Shown here in pieces: positions 8,605 through 16,279 of a stretch of DNA of 39,854 nt. Position numbers and translations under genes: made by a program. Location: positions 1 through 39,854 of the forward strand of contig CAYYFK010000006.1 in NCBI GenBank assembly GCA_964471565.1, written 5' to 3'. Position 1 is the stretch's first letter. Each line of letters opens with the position of its first letter. This DNA is from JABIBT01 sp964471565 (GTDB lineage Archaea > Nanobdellota > Nanobdellia > SCGC-AAA011-G17 > PNOQ01). Under the pieces are notes generated by a model. It was not told where the DNA came from, did no database searches, and saw only the letters and a list, made by a program, of their open reading frames with translations.

Positions 8605-10455
8605 ATGTCTAAAATCCTAAAATCTACAAAAGATATAAAAGTTCATGATAAGGTATATGATCAAGTTATAGGACAAGAAAAAGCATTAGAAGTAGTAAAA
8701 AAGGCAGCAAAACAGAGAAGACATGTATTACTAATAGGAGAACCAGGTACAGGAAAATCTATGCTTGGTCAAGCTTTAGCAGAATTATTGCCCAAAGAAA
8801 ATTTAAAAGATATTATTTCCTTAAATAATCCTGAGGATGAAAACGTTCCAAAAATACAATCTGTCTTTCCAGGAAAAGGAAAAGAATTAATAAATAATCT
8901 TAGATTAGAACAAATAACTTCTCTGAAAAGTAAAAATATTATTTTTATTATACTTATAATTTTAACTATATTTTCTCCTTGGTGGATTAGAAATCAATAT
9001 GGAGATATTATGGGTGCAGCATCATTGATAGGATCTATGATATTATTAGCAATTTTTGTTATATTTTTTAATTTAAGTAAAAAAATGAAATCAAGTGAAA
9101 AAGGATTACCAAAATTAATTATTAATCATAAAAATACTATTCAACCTCCATTTTTAGATGCCACAGGATCTCATGCCGGGGCCCTATTGGGAGATGTATT
9201 GCATGATCCATTTCAATCAGGAGGATTAGGTACACCTGCACATGAAAGAGTCGTTCCAGGAATAATACATAGGGCAAACAAAGGAGTTTTATTTATTGAT
9301 GAAATTGCCACATTAAGACCAGAAACTCAGCAAGAGTTATTAACAGCGTTACAAGAAAAAAAATATTCTATAACTGGACAATCAGAGAGATCGGCGGGAG
9401 CAATGGTAAGGACAGAACCAGTTCCATGTGATTTTATTTTAGTAGCTGCAGGAAACTTAGAAACGGTTCAATCTATGCATCCTGCATTAAGATCAAGGAT
9501 TAGAGGGTATGGCTATGAAGTGTATATGAACAATGATATGCCAAATACAATGGAAAACAGAAAAAAAATTGCTGTTTTTGTAGCTCAAGAAATAAAAAAA
9601 GATGGAAAAATACCTCCATTTTCAAGTGATGCAATAAAGGAAATAATAAATGAAGCAAAACGTAGATCAAACAAAGCCAATAGATTAACATTACATTTGA
9701 GAGACCTAGGAGGATTAGTAAGAGCAGCAGGAGATATAGCAACAGAAGAGAATTCCAAATTAGTAGAACCAGTTCATATAACTAAAGCAAAAAAATATGC
9801 AAAAACTCTTGAACATCAACTAGCTGATAAATATATAGAAACAAAAAAAGAGTATGAAATAATAAAAACAAAAGGATCCCTTATAGGCAGGGTTAATGGG
9901 TTAGCAGTTTTAGGGACATCGCCACATTTCTCTGGATTAGTACTTCCAATAGAATCTGAAGTTACCCCAGGAGGAAAAAAGGCAGAATTCATAGCAACAG
10001 GCTCTCTAGGAAACATAGCAAAAGAAGCAATAAAAAATGTTTCAGCAATTATCATGAAATATTTTGGAGAAGATATAAAAGAAAAATATGATATTTATGT
10101 TCAATTTCTACAGACACATGAAGGAGTTGAGGGAGACTCCGCTTCAATAGCAGTCGCCACAGCAATTATTTCTGCACTAAAAAAGATACCCATAAGACAA
10201 GATACTGCCATGACAGGTTCTTTATCAGTCAGAGGAGATGTTTTAGCAATAGGGGGAGTTAATTCAAAAGTAGAAGCGGCAATTGAAGCAGGACTAAAAC
10301 AAGTAGTAATTCCAAAATCTAATGAAAATGATATAAATATTCCAAAAGAGAAAAGAGCGAAAATAAAAATAATACCAGTCACCAATATAAAAGAAGTTTT
10401 ACAACATACATTAGATTTAAGAAAAAACAAAAACTTCTTAAGGAAGTTTAAATAA
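8605..10455 (+). CDS. lonB: Membrane-anchored archaeal Lon protease (LonB)
   Basis: ATP-dependent membrane protease of the archaeal LonB type, 616 residues. Walker A is GEPGTGKS (45-52). Between the Walker motifs sit two transmembrane helices (~111-127 and ~137-157) that anchor the AAA+ ring. Walker B is VLFIDEIATL. The C-terminal peptidase domain has the Ser-Lys dyad: Ser512 in VEGDSAS and Lys555 in GVNSKVEA. Length and all catalytic motifs are normal for the family, which degrades misfolded membrane and soluble proteins. A TATA-like TATTTAATTT at 8571-8580 lies across the stop codon of the PRC-barrel gene, at the right distance for a leaderless start. Confidence 0.97.
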   Translation: MSKILKSTKDIKVHDKVYDQVIGQEKALEVVKKAAKQRRHVLLIGEPGTGKSMLGQALAELLPKENLKDIISLNNPEDENVPKIQSVFPGKGKELINNLRLEQITSLKSKNIIFIILIILTIFSPWWIRNQYGDIMGAASLIGSMILLAIFVIFFNLSKKMKSSEKGLPKLIINHKNTIQPPFLDATGSHAGALLGDVLHDPFQSGGLGTPAHERVVPGIIHRANKGVLFIDEIATLRPETQQELLTALQEKKYSITGQSERSAGAMVRTEPVPCDFILVAAGNLETVQSMHPALRSRIRGYGYEVYMNNDMPNTMENRKKIAVFVAQEIKKDGKIPPFSSDAIKEIINEAKRRSNKANRLTLHLRDLGGLVRAAGDIATEENSKLVEPVHITKAKKYAKTLEHQLADKYIETKKEYEIIKTKGSLIGRVNGLAVLGTSPHFSGLVLPIESEVTPGGKKAEFIATGSLGNIAKEAIKNVSAIIMKYFGEDIKEKYDIYVQFLQTHEGVEGDSASIAVATAIISALKKIPIRQDTAMTGSLSVRGDVLAIGGVNSKVEAAIEAGLKQVVIPKSNENDINIPKEKRAKIKIIPVTNIKEVLQHTLDLRKNKNFLRKFK

Positions 10456-10466
10456 ATTCTAAAATA

Positions 10467-12125
10467 ATGAATTATAGAAAAAAAGTAATTCTGGCACTAA
10501 GTAGAGAAACAAAGGAGAAGTTAAACGAAAACATGTTAGAATTGCCTCCAAATGAAAGTTTGGGAGACTATGCATTCCCATGTTACATTCTTAGTAAAAA
10601 ATTAAAAAAGTCTCCAATAGAGATAGCTAAAAAATTAGAGAATTTAAAGTTTCCAACAATTATTGAGAAAACAAAGGCAGTAGGACCATATTTGAACATA
10701 TACCTAAACAGAAAACAAATCATCAAAGAAATATTCAAAGAAAAAGAAAATTATGGAAAAGGCAATAAAAAAGAAAAAGCAATGATAGAATTTTCTAATC
10801 CAAATCCCTTTAAGGGATTCCATATAGGACATTTAAGGAATACAGTTTTAGGAGAAAGCATTTCTAGGTTATTAAAATTTCAAGGAAATAAAGTAATCCC
10901 TGTGAACTATTATAATGATACAGGAAAACACGTTGCTAAATGCTTGTGGGGACTAGAAAATCTTAAAGTTCCAAAACCAGAAGATAATGATTTAGGAGAG
11001 TGGCTAGGAAATATTTATTCAATGGCATCAATAAAAGGAAAAGAAGAAGATTTTAGTATTATTCACCAAAAATTAGAGAAAAAAGATAAAAAATATTTGA
11101 AACTGTTTAAACAGGGGTTAAAATGGAGTGAAGAACATTTTGATAATATTTACAATGATTTAAACATAAACTTTTCAAAAATATATTATGATTCAAATTA
11201 CCTCAATACTGGAAAAAAGATTGTCACTGAGCTCTTGAAAAAGAAAATAGCAAAAACCGATGAAGGGGCAATAATATCAAATTTAGAAAAATATAAACTA
11301 AATACATTAATATTAATGAGATCAGATGGAACCTCAATGTATATAACAAAAGATCTTTCAATGGCAATAGACAGAATTAATAAATTCAAATTAGATAGCT
11401 CTATATATGTTGTAGGGAGTGAACAAAAACTCCACTTTCAGCAACTCTTTAAATTATTGGAGTTATATGGATATAAACAAGCAAAAAAATGTTATCACCT
11501 TTCATATGGCCTTGTTAATCTACCTGAAGGAAGCATGTCCTCAAGATCAGGAAATATTGTTCTGTATAAAGATCTAAAAAGAAAATTGCTAAAGCTATTA
11601 GATGAAGAAATAAGTAAGAGACACAAAAAGAAATCTAAATCAGAAAAACAAAAAATAAAAGAAGATATATTTTCAGCAGCAATAAGGTTTGACATGGTTC
11701 TTCCAGACACAAACAAAGAGATAACATTTGATATAAAAAAATCAATTTGTTTTGAGGGAGACACCGGTCCATATATTCAATATGCACATACCAGGGCAAG
11801 CTCAATACTAAAAAAATCCAAAGAGAAAATTTCAGACAAGATAAAGTATAATTTATTATCAAAACCAGAAGAACAAAACTTAATTTCTAAATTGGCATTA
11901 TTCCCAGAAATAACAAAGAATGCTGCAGAGCAACATAAACCAAATCTAATTGCACAATATTTATTGAAACTATCTCACCTTTTTAGTGATTTTTATCATA
12001 ATTGCCCATGTATATCAGAAGATAAAGAACTAGAGAAAGCAAGACTACTTTTAGTTTTCTGTACAAAACAAGTATTATTTTCTGGATTATATCTTTTAGG
12101 AATAAATTCTCCAGAAGAAATGTAG
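10467..12125 (+). CDS. argS: Arginyl-tRNA synthetase
   Basis: Class I synthetase charging tRNA-Arg, 552 residues. The HIGH signature is at 119-122 (FKGFHIGHL). The KMSKS region is the degenerate SMSSRSGN, as is common in ArgRS. The C-terminal DALR-type anticodon-binding domain begins near FEGDTGPYIQYAHTRAS. The N-terminal additive domain is present, with the family signature YLNIYLN. It starts 11 nt after the lonB stop without a clear Shine-Dalgarno, so it is probably cotranscribed with lonB. Confidence 0.96.
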   Translation: MNYRKKVILALSRETKEKLNENMLELPPNESLGDYAFPCYILSKKLKKSPIEIAKKLENLKFPTIIEKTKAVGPYLNIYLNRKQIIKEIFKEKENYGKGNKKEKAMIEFSNPNPFKGFHIGHLRNTVLGESISRLLKFQGNKVIPVNYYNDTGKHVAKCLWGLENLKVPKPEDNDLGEWLGNIYSMASIKGKEEDFSIIHQKLEKKDKKYLKLFKQGLKWSEEHFDNIYNDLNINFSKIYYDSNYLNTGKKIVTELLKKKIAKTDEGAIISNLEKYKLNTLILMRSDGTSMYITKDLSMAIDRINKFKLDSSIYVVGSEQKLHFQQLFKLLELYGYKQAKKCYHLSYGLVNLPEGSMSSRSGNIVLYKDLKRKLLKLLDEEISKRHKKKSKSEKQKIKEDIFSAAIRFDMVLPDTNKEITFDIKKSICFEGDTGPYIQYAHTRASSILKKSKEKISDKIKYNLLSKPEEQNLISKLALFPEITKNAAEQHKPNLIAQYLLKLSHLFSDFYHNCPCISEDKELEKARLLLVFCTKQVLFSGLYLLGINSPEEM

Positions 12126-12171
12126 AAACACTTATAAATGAATCAAGGGTCCTTTATCTTGGTGATGCGTA

Positions 12172-12576
12172 ATGCCAATAATAGGATTAAACTTTGATAA
12201 AATCGGTGCGAAGAAAGATAACAAGATAACAGGCAAATTACAAATAAAAAACAACATTAAGATAAGTTCAGTAGATCAAGAAAAATTATCTTTAAGTAAT
12301 TCGGAAAACATTCTAAAAATAAGTTTTGAGTTCAAAGTAGCATATGAACCAAAGATAGGTGGAATCCAAATAAATGGACATATCCTTTATATGGAGGAAC
12401 CAAAGAAAATTGATGAAATAACTAAATTCTGGAAAAAGAACAAAGGTCTTCCAAAAGAGCTATCTGCACAAGTAATAAACGCAATTTTGTCAAGATGTAA
12501 TATTAAATCACTAATGCTTAGCCAAGATGTAAATTTGCCTCCAAATATAAAATTACCAATGGCAAAAGTAAATTAA
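12172..12576 (+). CDS. Conserved archaeal hypothetical protein
   Basis: A 134-residue soluble protein with a first half rich in beta strands (MPIIGLNFDKIGAKK..., FEFKVAYEP, IQINGHILYME). A helical second half follows (ELSAQVINAILSRCNIKSLML), ending in a Pro-rich tail PPNIKLPMAKV. The layout resembles small conserved DPANN proteins I have seen before. A SecB-like fold is conceivable, but I cannot support it from sequence alone. ACTTATAAAT at 12129-12138 is a likely TATA box. GGTGATG just before the ATG may act as the ribosome-binding site. Confidence 0.65.
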   Translation: MPIIGLNFDKIGAKKDNKITGKLQIKNNIKISSVDQEKLSLSNSENILKISFEFKVAYEPKIGGIQINGHILYMEEPKKIDEITKFWKKNKGLPKELSAQVINAILSRCNIKSLMLSQDVNLPPNIKLPMAKVN

Positions 12577-12680
12577 AAGAACTCTTTCAACTCTTTTCTT
12601 TCTTTTTGACGCTTTTGTGCTTCTTCCCAATCGCACCTTTCTTCCTTCATTATCTTCAAAATTTTTATCTCTTTATTCAC
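12573..12680 (-). CDS. Possible small charged protein (35 aa)
   Basis: Reading the minus strand from a GTG at 12680 gives 35 residues, starting MNKEIKILKIMKEERCDWEE and ending ERKELKEFF. This is a single Lys/Glu-rich amphipathic helix. The stop overlaps the stop region of the preceding plus-strand gene by 4 nt. A TATATATAAA at 12707-12716 on the minus strand lies about 31 nt before the GTG. An ATG further upstream (near 12706) is out of frame and hits a stop after two codons. The composition looks protein-like, but length and the weak start keep this tentative. Confidence 0.4.
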   Translation of the reverse strand: MNKEIKILKIMKEERCDWEEAQKRQKERKELKEFF

Positions 12681-12808
12681 TGTATTAAGTAATTCGTTTA
12701 TTCCATTTATATATATTCTCTACTTTGATTATAACAGTTTTCATCTATATATTGTAACCCGATACCACTCTAAGAGTAAAAAGGAGTTTTGACTAATGAA
12801 GTAACAAA

Positions 12809-13423
12809 TTATTTTTTTAGATGATTTATCAATTTGTTTTTATCTCTTCCAGAGACCTCCTTCCCCCACAATACAAACAATCTATTGATTTTATTCCAAT
12901 ACTTTTTAGGAGCAATTTTTTGTAATTCTAACTCTGTTTCATAAGGTGTTTTGGTTTTCACCAGACCCAACACATTTGAAATCCTATGACAGTGAGTATC
13001 TATACAAATAGCATCTTTTCCATATATTTCACTTAAAACTAAGTTTGCAGTCTTTCTCCCAACTCCTGGCAATTCCATTAATCTTTCTAAATTATTAGGA
13101 ACTTTTCCTTTATACCTTTTTAAAATAATCCTAGAGGTATTAACAACATTCTTTGCCTTTGTATTATTGTAATTTAAACTCCCAAATATATTTTTTACAT
13201 CAGAAACATTTGCCTTTGCAAGAGAATTCAGTGTAGAATATTTTTTAAATAAGGTTTTAGCAATTAGGATAGTTGTTTCATCCCTACTTTGTGCAGACAT
13301 CATTATAGCAATTAATGTTTTCCAATTAGAGTTCCACCCCTCTGCAGCAAGTCTCTTTGAATAGCTTCCATATTTTTTTATGGCTTTCTTATAGATTTCC
13401 AAAAAGTATTTTTTCCTATCCAC
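12809..13423 (-). CDS. nth: Endonuclease III-family DNA glycosylase lacking the Fe-S cluster
   Basis: HhH-GPD base-excision glycosylase/AP lyase acting on oxidised pyrimidines. The helix-hairpin-helix is LMELPGVGRKTANLVLSE with the Schiff-base Lys (K124 from the GTG start). The catalytic Asp is D142 in CIDTHCHR. The protein stops after LFVLWGKEVSGRDKNK, where family members normally continue into the four-Cys [4Fe-4S] loop, so the cluster is absent. A TTG at 13444 extends the frame. I prefer GTG at 13423 because the TTTAAA at 13446-13451 is then 26 nt upstream, matching the leaderless rule seen elsewhere. It is divergent from the EamA transporter with a shared promoter. Confidence 0.9.
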   Translation of the reverse strand: MDRKKYFLEIYKKAIKKYGSYSKRLAAEGWNSNWKTLIAIMMSAQSRDETTILIAKTLFKKYSTLNSLAKANVSDVKNIFGSLNYNNTKAKNVVNTSRIILKRYKGKVPNNLERLMELPGVGRKTANLVLSEIYGKDAICIDTHCHRISNVLGLVKTKTPYETELELQKIAPKKYWNKINRLFVLWGKEVSGRDKNKLINHLKK

Positions 13424-13445
13424 TATTTTTAAATAAACAGTCAAA

Positions 13446-13451
13446 TTTAAA
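13446..13451. promoter_or_regulatory. Bidirectional TATA core (nth / EamA transporter)
   Basis: A palindromic TTTAAA whose midpoint is 26.5 nt from the ATG at 13475 and 25.5 nt from the minus-strand GTG at 13423. One element seems to serve both leaderless genes. The same geometry recurs at 28256 and 34619. Confidence 0.6.
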
Positions 13452-13474
13452 AACCTAATGATAAAAAGATAACT

Positions 13475-14356
13475 ATGAAAACAAAATTAACTGTAGTGAT
13501 TTCGGGAATTCTTTTAGGTTTAATAGGAGTTACTGTAAAATCAATTGTAAGTGATATGCACCCATTAACAATTAACTTTTTTAGAATACTTTTTGCATTT
13601 ATATTTTTATTAATTTTCATACCATTTATAGATAAAACAACATTCAAAGTAAAGATAAAAGATTTCCCACACTATATGTTGGCGGGGCTCTTATTGTCAG
13701 TCACCTTTGCAACATATATACTTGCATTGAATTATGCACCAGTATCCAATGTAGTATTAATAGCAAGTTTCGCAGTAGTATTTGTCGCCATGTTTGCTTT
13801 CATATTTCTAAAGGAGAAACTAAAATTTAATCAGAAAATAGCAATAGTTATAGCAATAATAGGCTTATCCATAATCAATCCATTCAATTTTAACAGTACC
13901 TTTTTTATTGGTAATCTAATCGCTTTATTTAACGGAATAGCCTATGCTTTACTATTGGTATTCATGAGGGCAGAAGAGAGAACACATACAATCGGTTCAA
14001 TTATGTGGTTTTTTCTATTTGCAACAATCTTCTCTCTTCCATTTTTATTTGTGGGAGGAATAGGAGACAATTTTTCAAGGGTTTTGCCATTTCTAATAGT
14101 ATTGGGGCTTGCTAGCACTGCTATTCCATATGCACTATTAGCCATTGCAGTAAAAAAACTACATGCAGACACAATATCAATAATAAATACGTTAACAGTT
14201 CCATTGTCATCAATTCTTTTCGCAGTAATTTTACTAAGTGAAATGTTAAGTACTAGATTAATAATTGGAGGATCAATACTAATAATGTCGGGAGTAGTTT
14301 TACATTATATAAGAAAGAAACATATAAAAATCATACGTGAACAATTACATCTATGA
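13475..14356 (+). CDS. EamA/DMT-family transporter
   Basis: A 293-residue integral membrane protein with about ten hydrophobic helices in two homologous halves of five, the layout of drug/metabolite transporters. The first helix LGLIGVTVKSIVSD, the end of repeat one (FLKEKLKFNQKIAIVIAIIG) and the matching ILLSEMLSTRLIIGGSIL in repeat two are family-like. The substrate cannot be read from sequence. Exporters of amino acids or metabolites are typical. It overlaps the next gene by 4 nt (ATGA), so the two are translationally coupled. Confidence 0.88.
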   Translation: MKTKLTVVISGILLGLIGVTVKSIVSDMHPLTINFFRILFAFIFLLIFIPFIDKTTFKVKIKDFPHYMLAGLLLSVTFATYILALNYAPVSNVVLIASFAVVFVAMFAFIFLKEKLKFNQKIAIVIAIIGLSIINPFNFNSTFFIGNLIALFNGIAYALLLVFMRAEERTHTIGSIMWFFLFATIFSLPFLFVGGIGDNFSRVLPFLIVLGLASTAIPYALLAIAVKKLHADTISIINTLTVPLSSILFAVILLSEMLSTRLIIGGSILIMSGVVLHYIRKKHIKIIREQLHL

Positions 14357-14880
14357 CAGAAGAAACATTTTTGGAAGAAATTGAAGAAGAATCAAAATGG
14401 AAGAAAATTTCCATTATGTTTATTGGATTATTTCTTCTCTTTTTAATCACATCATATATACTTGCTAGTTATCCTTTGTTCCCAATTATTGCAAGTCTAT
14501 CTGAGTCCCATACAGCACAAAATGAAACGATAAGTTTAGATAATTTTTCAATAATATTTACTAAAAATACCTATGAAGAACTACAAGATTATTATAACAG
14601 AGATCAATCAGTAGAGATGGCAGCATGTCTAAAAGGAGAAATAAGGAAAGACTATATTATAACTGAAATATATCAACCAGAAATGACATCCCAAACCTAT
14701 AGTCATGTTTCATTCAAGGCCTGTTCACCCGATTCAATTATACTTCTCCATTCTCAACCATATAGACACTGTATAGCGTCAGAACAAGATCTGATAACTT
14801 TAGAGAATGTAAAGCAAAAAAACAAAGATATACTCATGGTTATAATGTGTGAGCCAAATAGATTCTCCGTATATGAGTAA
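14353..14880 (+). CDS. Membrane-anchored JAMM/MPN-like protein with altered metal motif
   Basis: A 175-residue protein: short acidic N-terminus, one transmembrane helix (about 20-39), then a soluble domain. The segment HSQPYRHCIASEQD (133-146) fits the JAMM pattern HxHP-x6-S-x2-D except that the second His is Gln135. E88 (VEMAACLKGE) stands where the catalytic Glu is expected. JAMM/MPN domains are Zn deubiquitinase-like or desampylase peptidases. Loss of one metal-binding His suggests an inactive or metal-altered version, unless His139 substitutes. It overlaps the EamA transporter by 4 nt and is probably translated with it. The domain call rests on one motif plus spacing. Confidence 0.5.
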   Translation: MTEETFLEEIEEESKWKKISIMFIGLFLLFLITSYILASYPLFPIIASLSESHTAQNETISLDNFSIIFTKNTYEELQDYYNRDQSVEMAACLKGEIRKDYIITEIYQPEMTSQTYSHVSFKACSPDSIILLHSQPYRHCIASEQDLITLENVKQKNKDILMVIMCEPNRFSVYE

Positions 14881-14911
14881 TAGTTATAAATCAATTATCC
14901 TATTCTAAATT

Positions 14912-15379
14912 ATGTTTATCAGAAAGAAGAAAATCGGTGGAAAAGAATATGCATATCTAGTGGAAAACAGATACAACAAAAAGAAGAAACAATCTAGACA
15001 AAAGTCAACAATCTATCTTGGCAAGGTAATAAGTGTCGGCTTTGCCGACAGACAGACAGTCGCTTCGACACTCAAAGAAGCCATAATTAACGAGCTAAAA
15101 GGAATAGGATTTAGTTTAAGAAACAACCAACTAACAAAAAATAATATAATAATTGATTTAAACACCGTCGAGGTTAAAGAAAATAACAAGAAGGTTTGTT
15201 TAGAACTAAATGAGGGGTTCTTATGTACGCTCACTTTAAGTAACCTAATTAACTTTAATTCAGAGGACTTAAATCAAAAAGAAATAATACATCAACTTGC
15301 AAATTCTTTTGTTTCTGCGGGAATAAATCTTCATCATGAATCATTTGTTAATATCTTTACAAATATGTTTAAAAGTTGA
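14912..15379 (+). CDS. Hypothetical protein with an internal palindromic repeat insertion
   Basis: A 155-residue protein. The N-terminus MFIRKKKIGGKEYAYLVENR followed by a basic stretch and TIYLGKVI resembles the small N-terminal beta domain often found ahead of IS1634-like transposases and related DPANN proteins. The rest has no catalytic motif that I recognise. Residues ~41-54 (SVGFADRQTVAST) are encoded by a GC-rich 41-bp repeat (15032-15072) that looks inserted in frame. GTTATAAATC at 14883-14892 is a TATA box about 25 nt before the ATG. It begins an accessory block with two repeat-bearing winged-helix genes. Confidence 0.6.
   Translation: MFIRKKKIGGKEYAYLVENRYNKKKKQSRQKSTIYLGKVISVGFADRQTVASTLKEAIINELKGIGFSLRNNQLTKNNIIIDLNTVEVKENNKKVCLELNEGFLCTLTLSNLINFNSEDLNQKEIIHQLANSFVSAGINLHHESFVNIFTNMFKS
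15032..15072 (+). repeat. GC-rich palindromic element, copy A (in coding sequence)
   Basis: 41 bp bounded by the inverted repeat AGTGTCG ... CGACACT. It contains a hairpin GTCGGC-TTT-GCCGAC, then GACAGACAGACAG and CGCTTCGACACT. It is much richer in G+C than its surroundings and keeps the reading frame of its host gene open. It shares modules with copies B and C. Confidence 0.7.
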
Positions 15380-15452
15380 TATTTTGGGGTTTTGAGGTTT
15401 GTTCTCACAAAATTTGATAAAAACAATATAGTGCCTAATAGAAATATACTCT

Positions 15453-15496
15453 CACTTCGACACACTTCCGACAGACAGACGACACTGCTTCGACAC
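15453..15496 (+). repeat. GC-rich element, copy B (intergenic)
   Basis: Contains CACTTCGACAC, CACACTTCCGACAGACAGAC and TGCTTCGACACA in the 160-nt gap between two genes. A 23-nt stretch (15458-15480) is identical to part of copy C. It lies directly upstream of the TATA box (15505-15513) of the next gene, so it could also affect that promoter. Confidence 0.7.
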
Positions 15497-15539
15497 ATAA
15501 ATTATTATAAATTGCCTAATTCTCACCTACTTTAGGAAA

Positions 15540-16205
15540 ATGGGGTTTGAAGATAATATTAGAATTTCTTTTCAAAGGGCAAAATCTGAGATTACAGCCC
15601 TAAATCTACGTATTGATGGTTTAGAGTCCAGTCTCAATGATATCAAAAATACATTAAATCAGCTATTAATTGATAAAAATCATCAAAAAACCCCTCAAAC
15701 ACCCGAATTTAACGTTTTAGAGCCTCCTAAGCCCCAAATTCAAGAAAGTTCCATAGGAAATGAAGGGGTGCCGCTTCGACACTGCGCCGACACACTTCCG
15801 ACAGACAGACAGACAACAGACAGACAACAGACAGACAAAATAGAGAATTTTAATGATGTACAACAACTTAAAAAAGACTTAAATTCTAGGTTCTTGAGCC
15901 TTACAGAGGCACAATTTAAGGTTTTTATGGTTGTTTACCGCCTTGAAGAAGAGTTAAACAACGCTGTAACATATGCAGAGGTAGCAAAAGAACTAATGAT
16001 CTCCCAAAGTGCTGTCAGAGACTATGTTAGTGACCTACTTTTAAGAAAAATTCCTCTCACAAAGCTAAAATCACCAAATAGAAAGGTATATCTTTCCATA
16101 AAGAAAGAGTTCAGAAACCTAAAAATGCTTGAGAATCTATTAGCTTTACGTGAAAAAGACTACTCACAAACACAGTTAACTGGCCATTTAAGACAATATC
16201 TTTAA
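15540..16205 (+). CDS. Coiled-coil / repeat-linker / winged-helix protein, paralogue 1
   Basis: A 221-residue protein. A predicted coiled coil spans about 8-46 (heptad-like IxxLNLRIDGLESSLNDIKN). A low-complexity linker (50-102) includes PTDRQTTDRQQTDK, encoded by repeat copy C. A C-terminal helix-turn-helix/winged-helix region begins at SLTEAQFKVFMVVYRL and continues through TYAEVAKELMISQSAVRDYV. The HTH resembles sigma-region-4/LuxR-like wHTH, so DNA binding is likely. The target is unknown. It faces a gene with the same architecture (16280-16900, minus), with 74 nt between stops. TATA ATTATAAATT precedes the ATG by ~31 nt. Confidence 0.7.
   Translation: MGFEDNIRISFQRAKSEITALNLRIDGLESSLNDIKNTLNQLLIDKNHQKTPQTPEFNVLEPPKPQIQESSIGNEGVPLRHCADTLPTDRQTTDRQQTDKIENFNDVQQLKKDLNSRFLSLTEAQFKVFMVVYRLEEELNNAVTYAEVAKELMISQSAVRDYVSDLLLRKIPLTKLKSPNRKVYLSIKKEFRNLKMLENLLALREKDYSQTQLTGHLRQYL
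15768..15837 (+). repeat. GC-rich element, copy C, with GACA/ACAGACA expansion (in coding sequence)
   Basis: Begins with CCGCTTCGACACTGCGCCG, then CACACTTCCGACAGACAGAC, and continues into an expanded run of ACAGACA units. It is in frame inside the linker of the winged-helix gene, and the units encode TDRQ/TDRQQ peptides. The 23-nt core matches copy B exactly. Confidence 0.75.
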
Positions 16206-16279
16206 TTATTCTCTCACTTTTGATTAAAATGACCTTTATTTTAGCTCAAAACTAGTATTTTTTATCAAAAATTGACTAT

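Noticed and set aside
12755..12775. TACCACTCTAA shared with the dus 3' region (32804-32814)
   Set aside because: Only 11 nt match and surrounding bases differ; expected by chance at this composition.
15768..15837. ACAGACA repeats as a CRISPR array
   Set aside because: Units are 4-8 nt with no spacers of uniform length, and they lie in an open frame.
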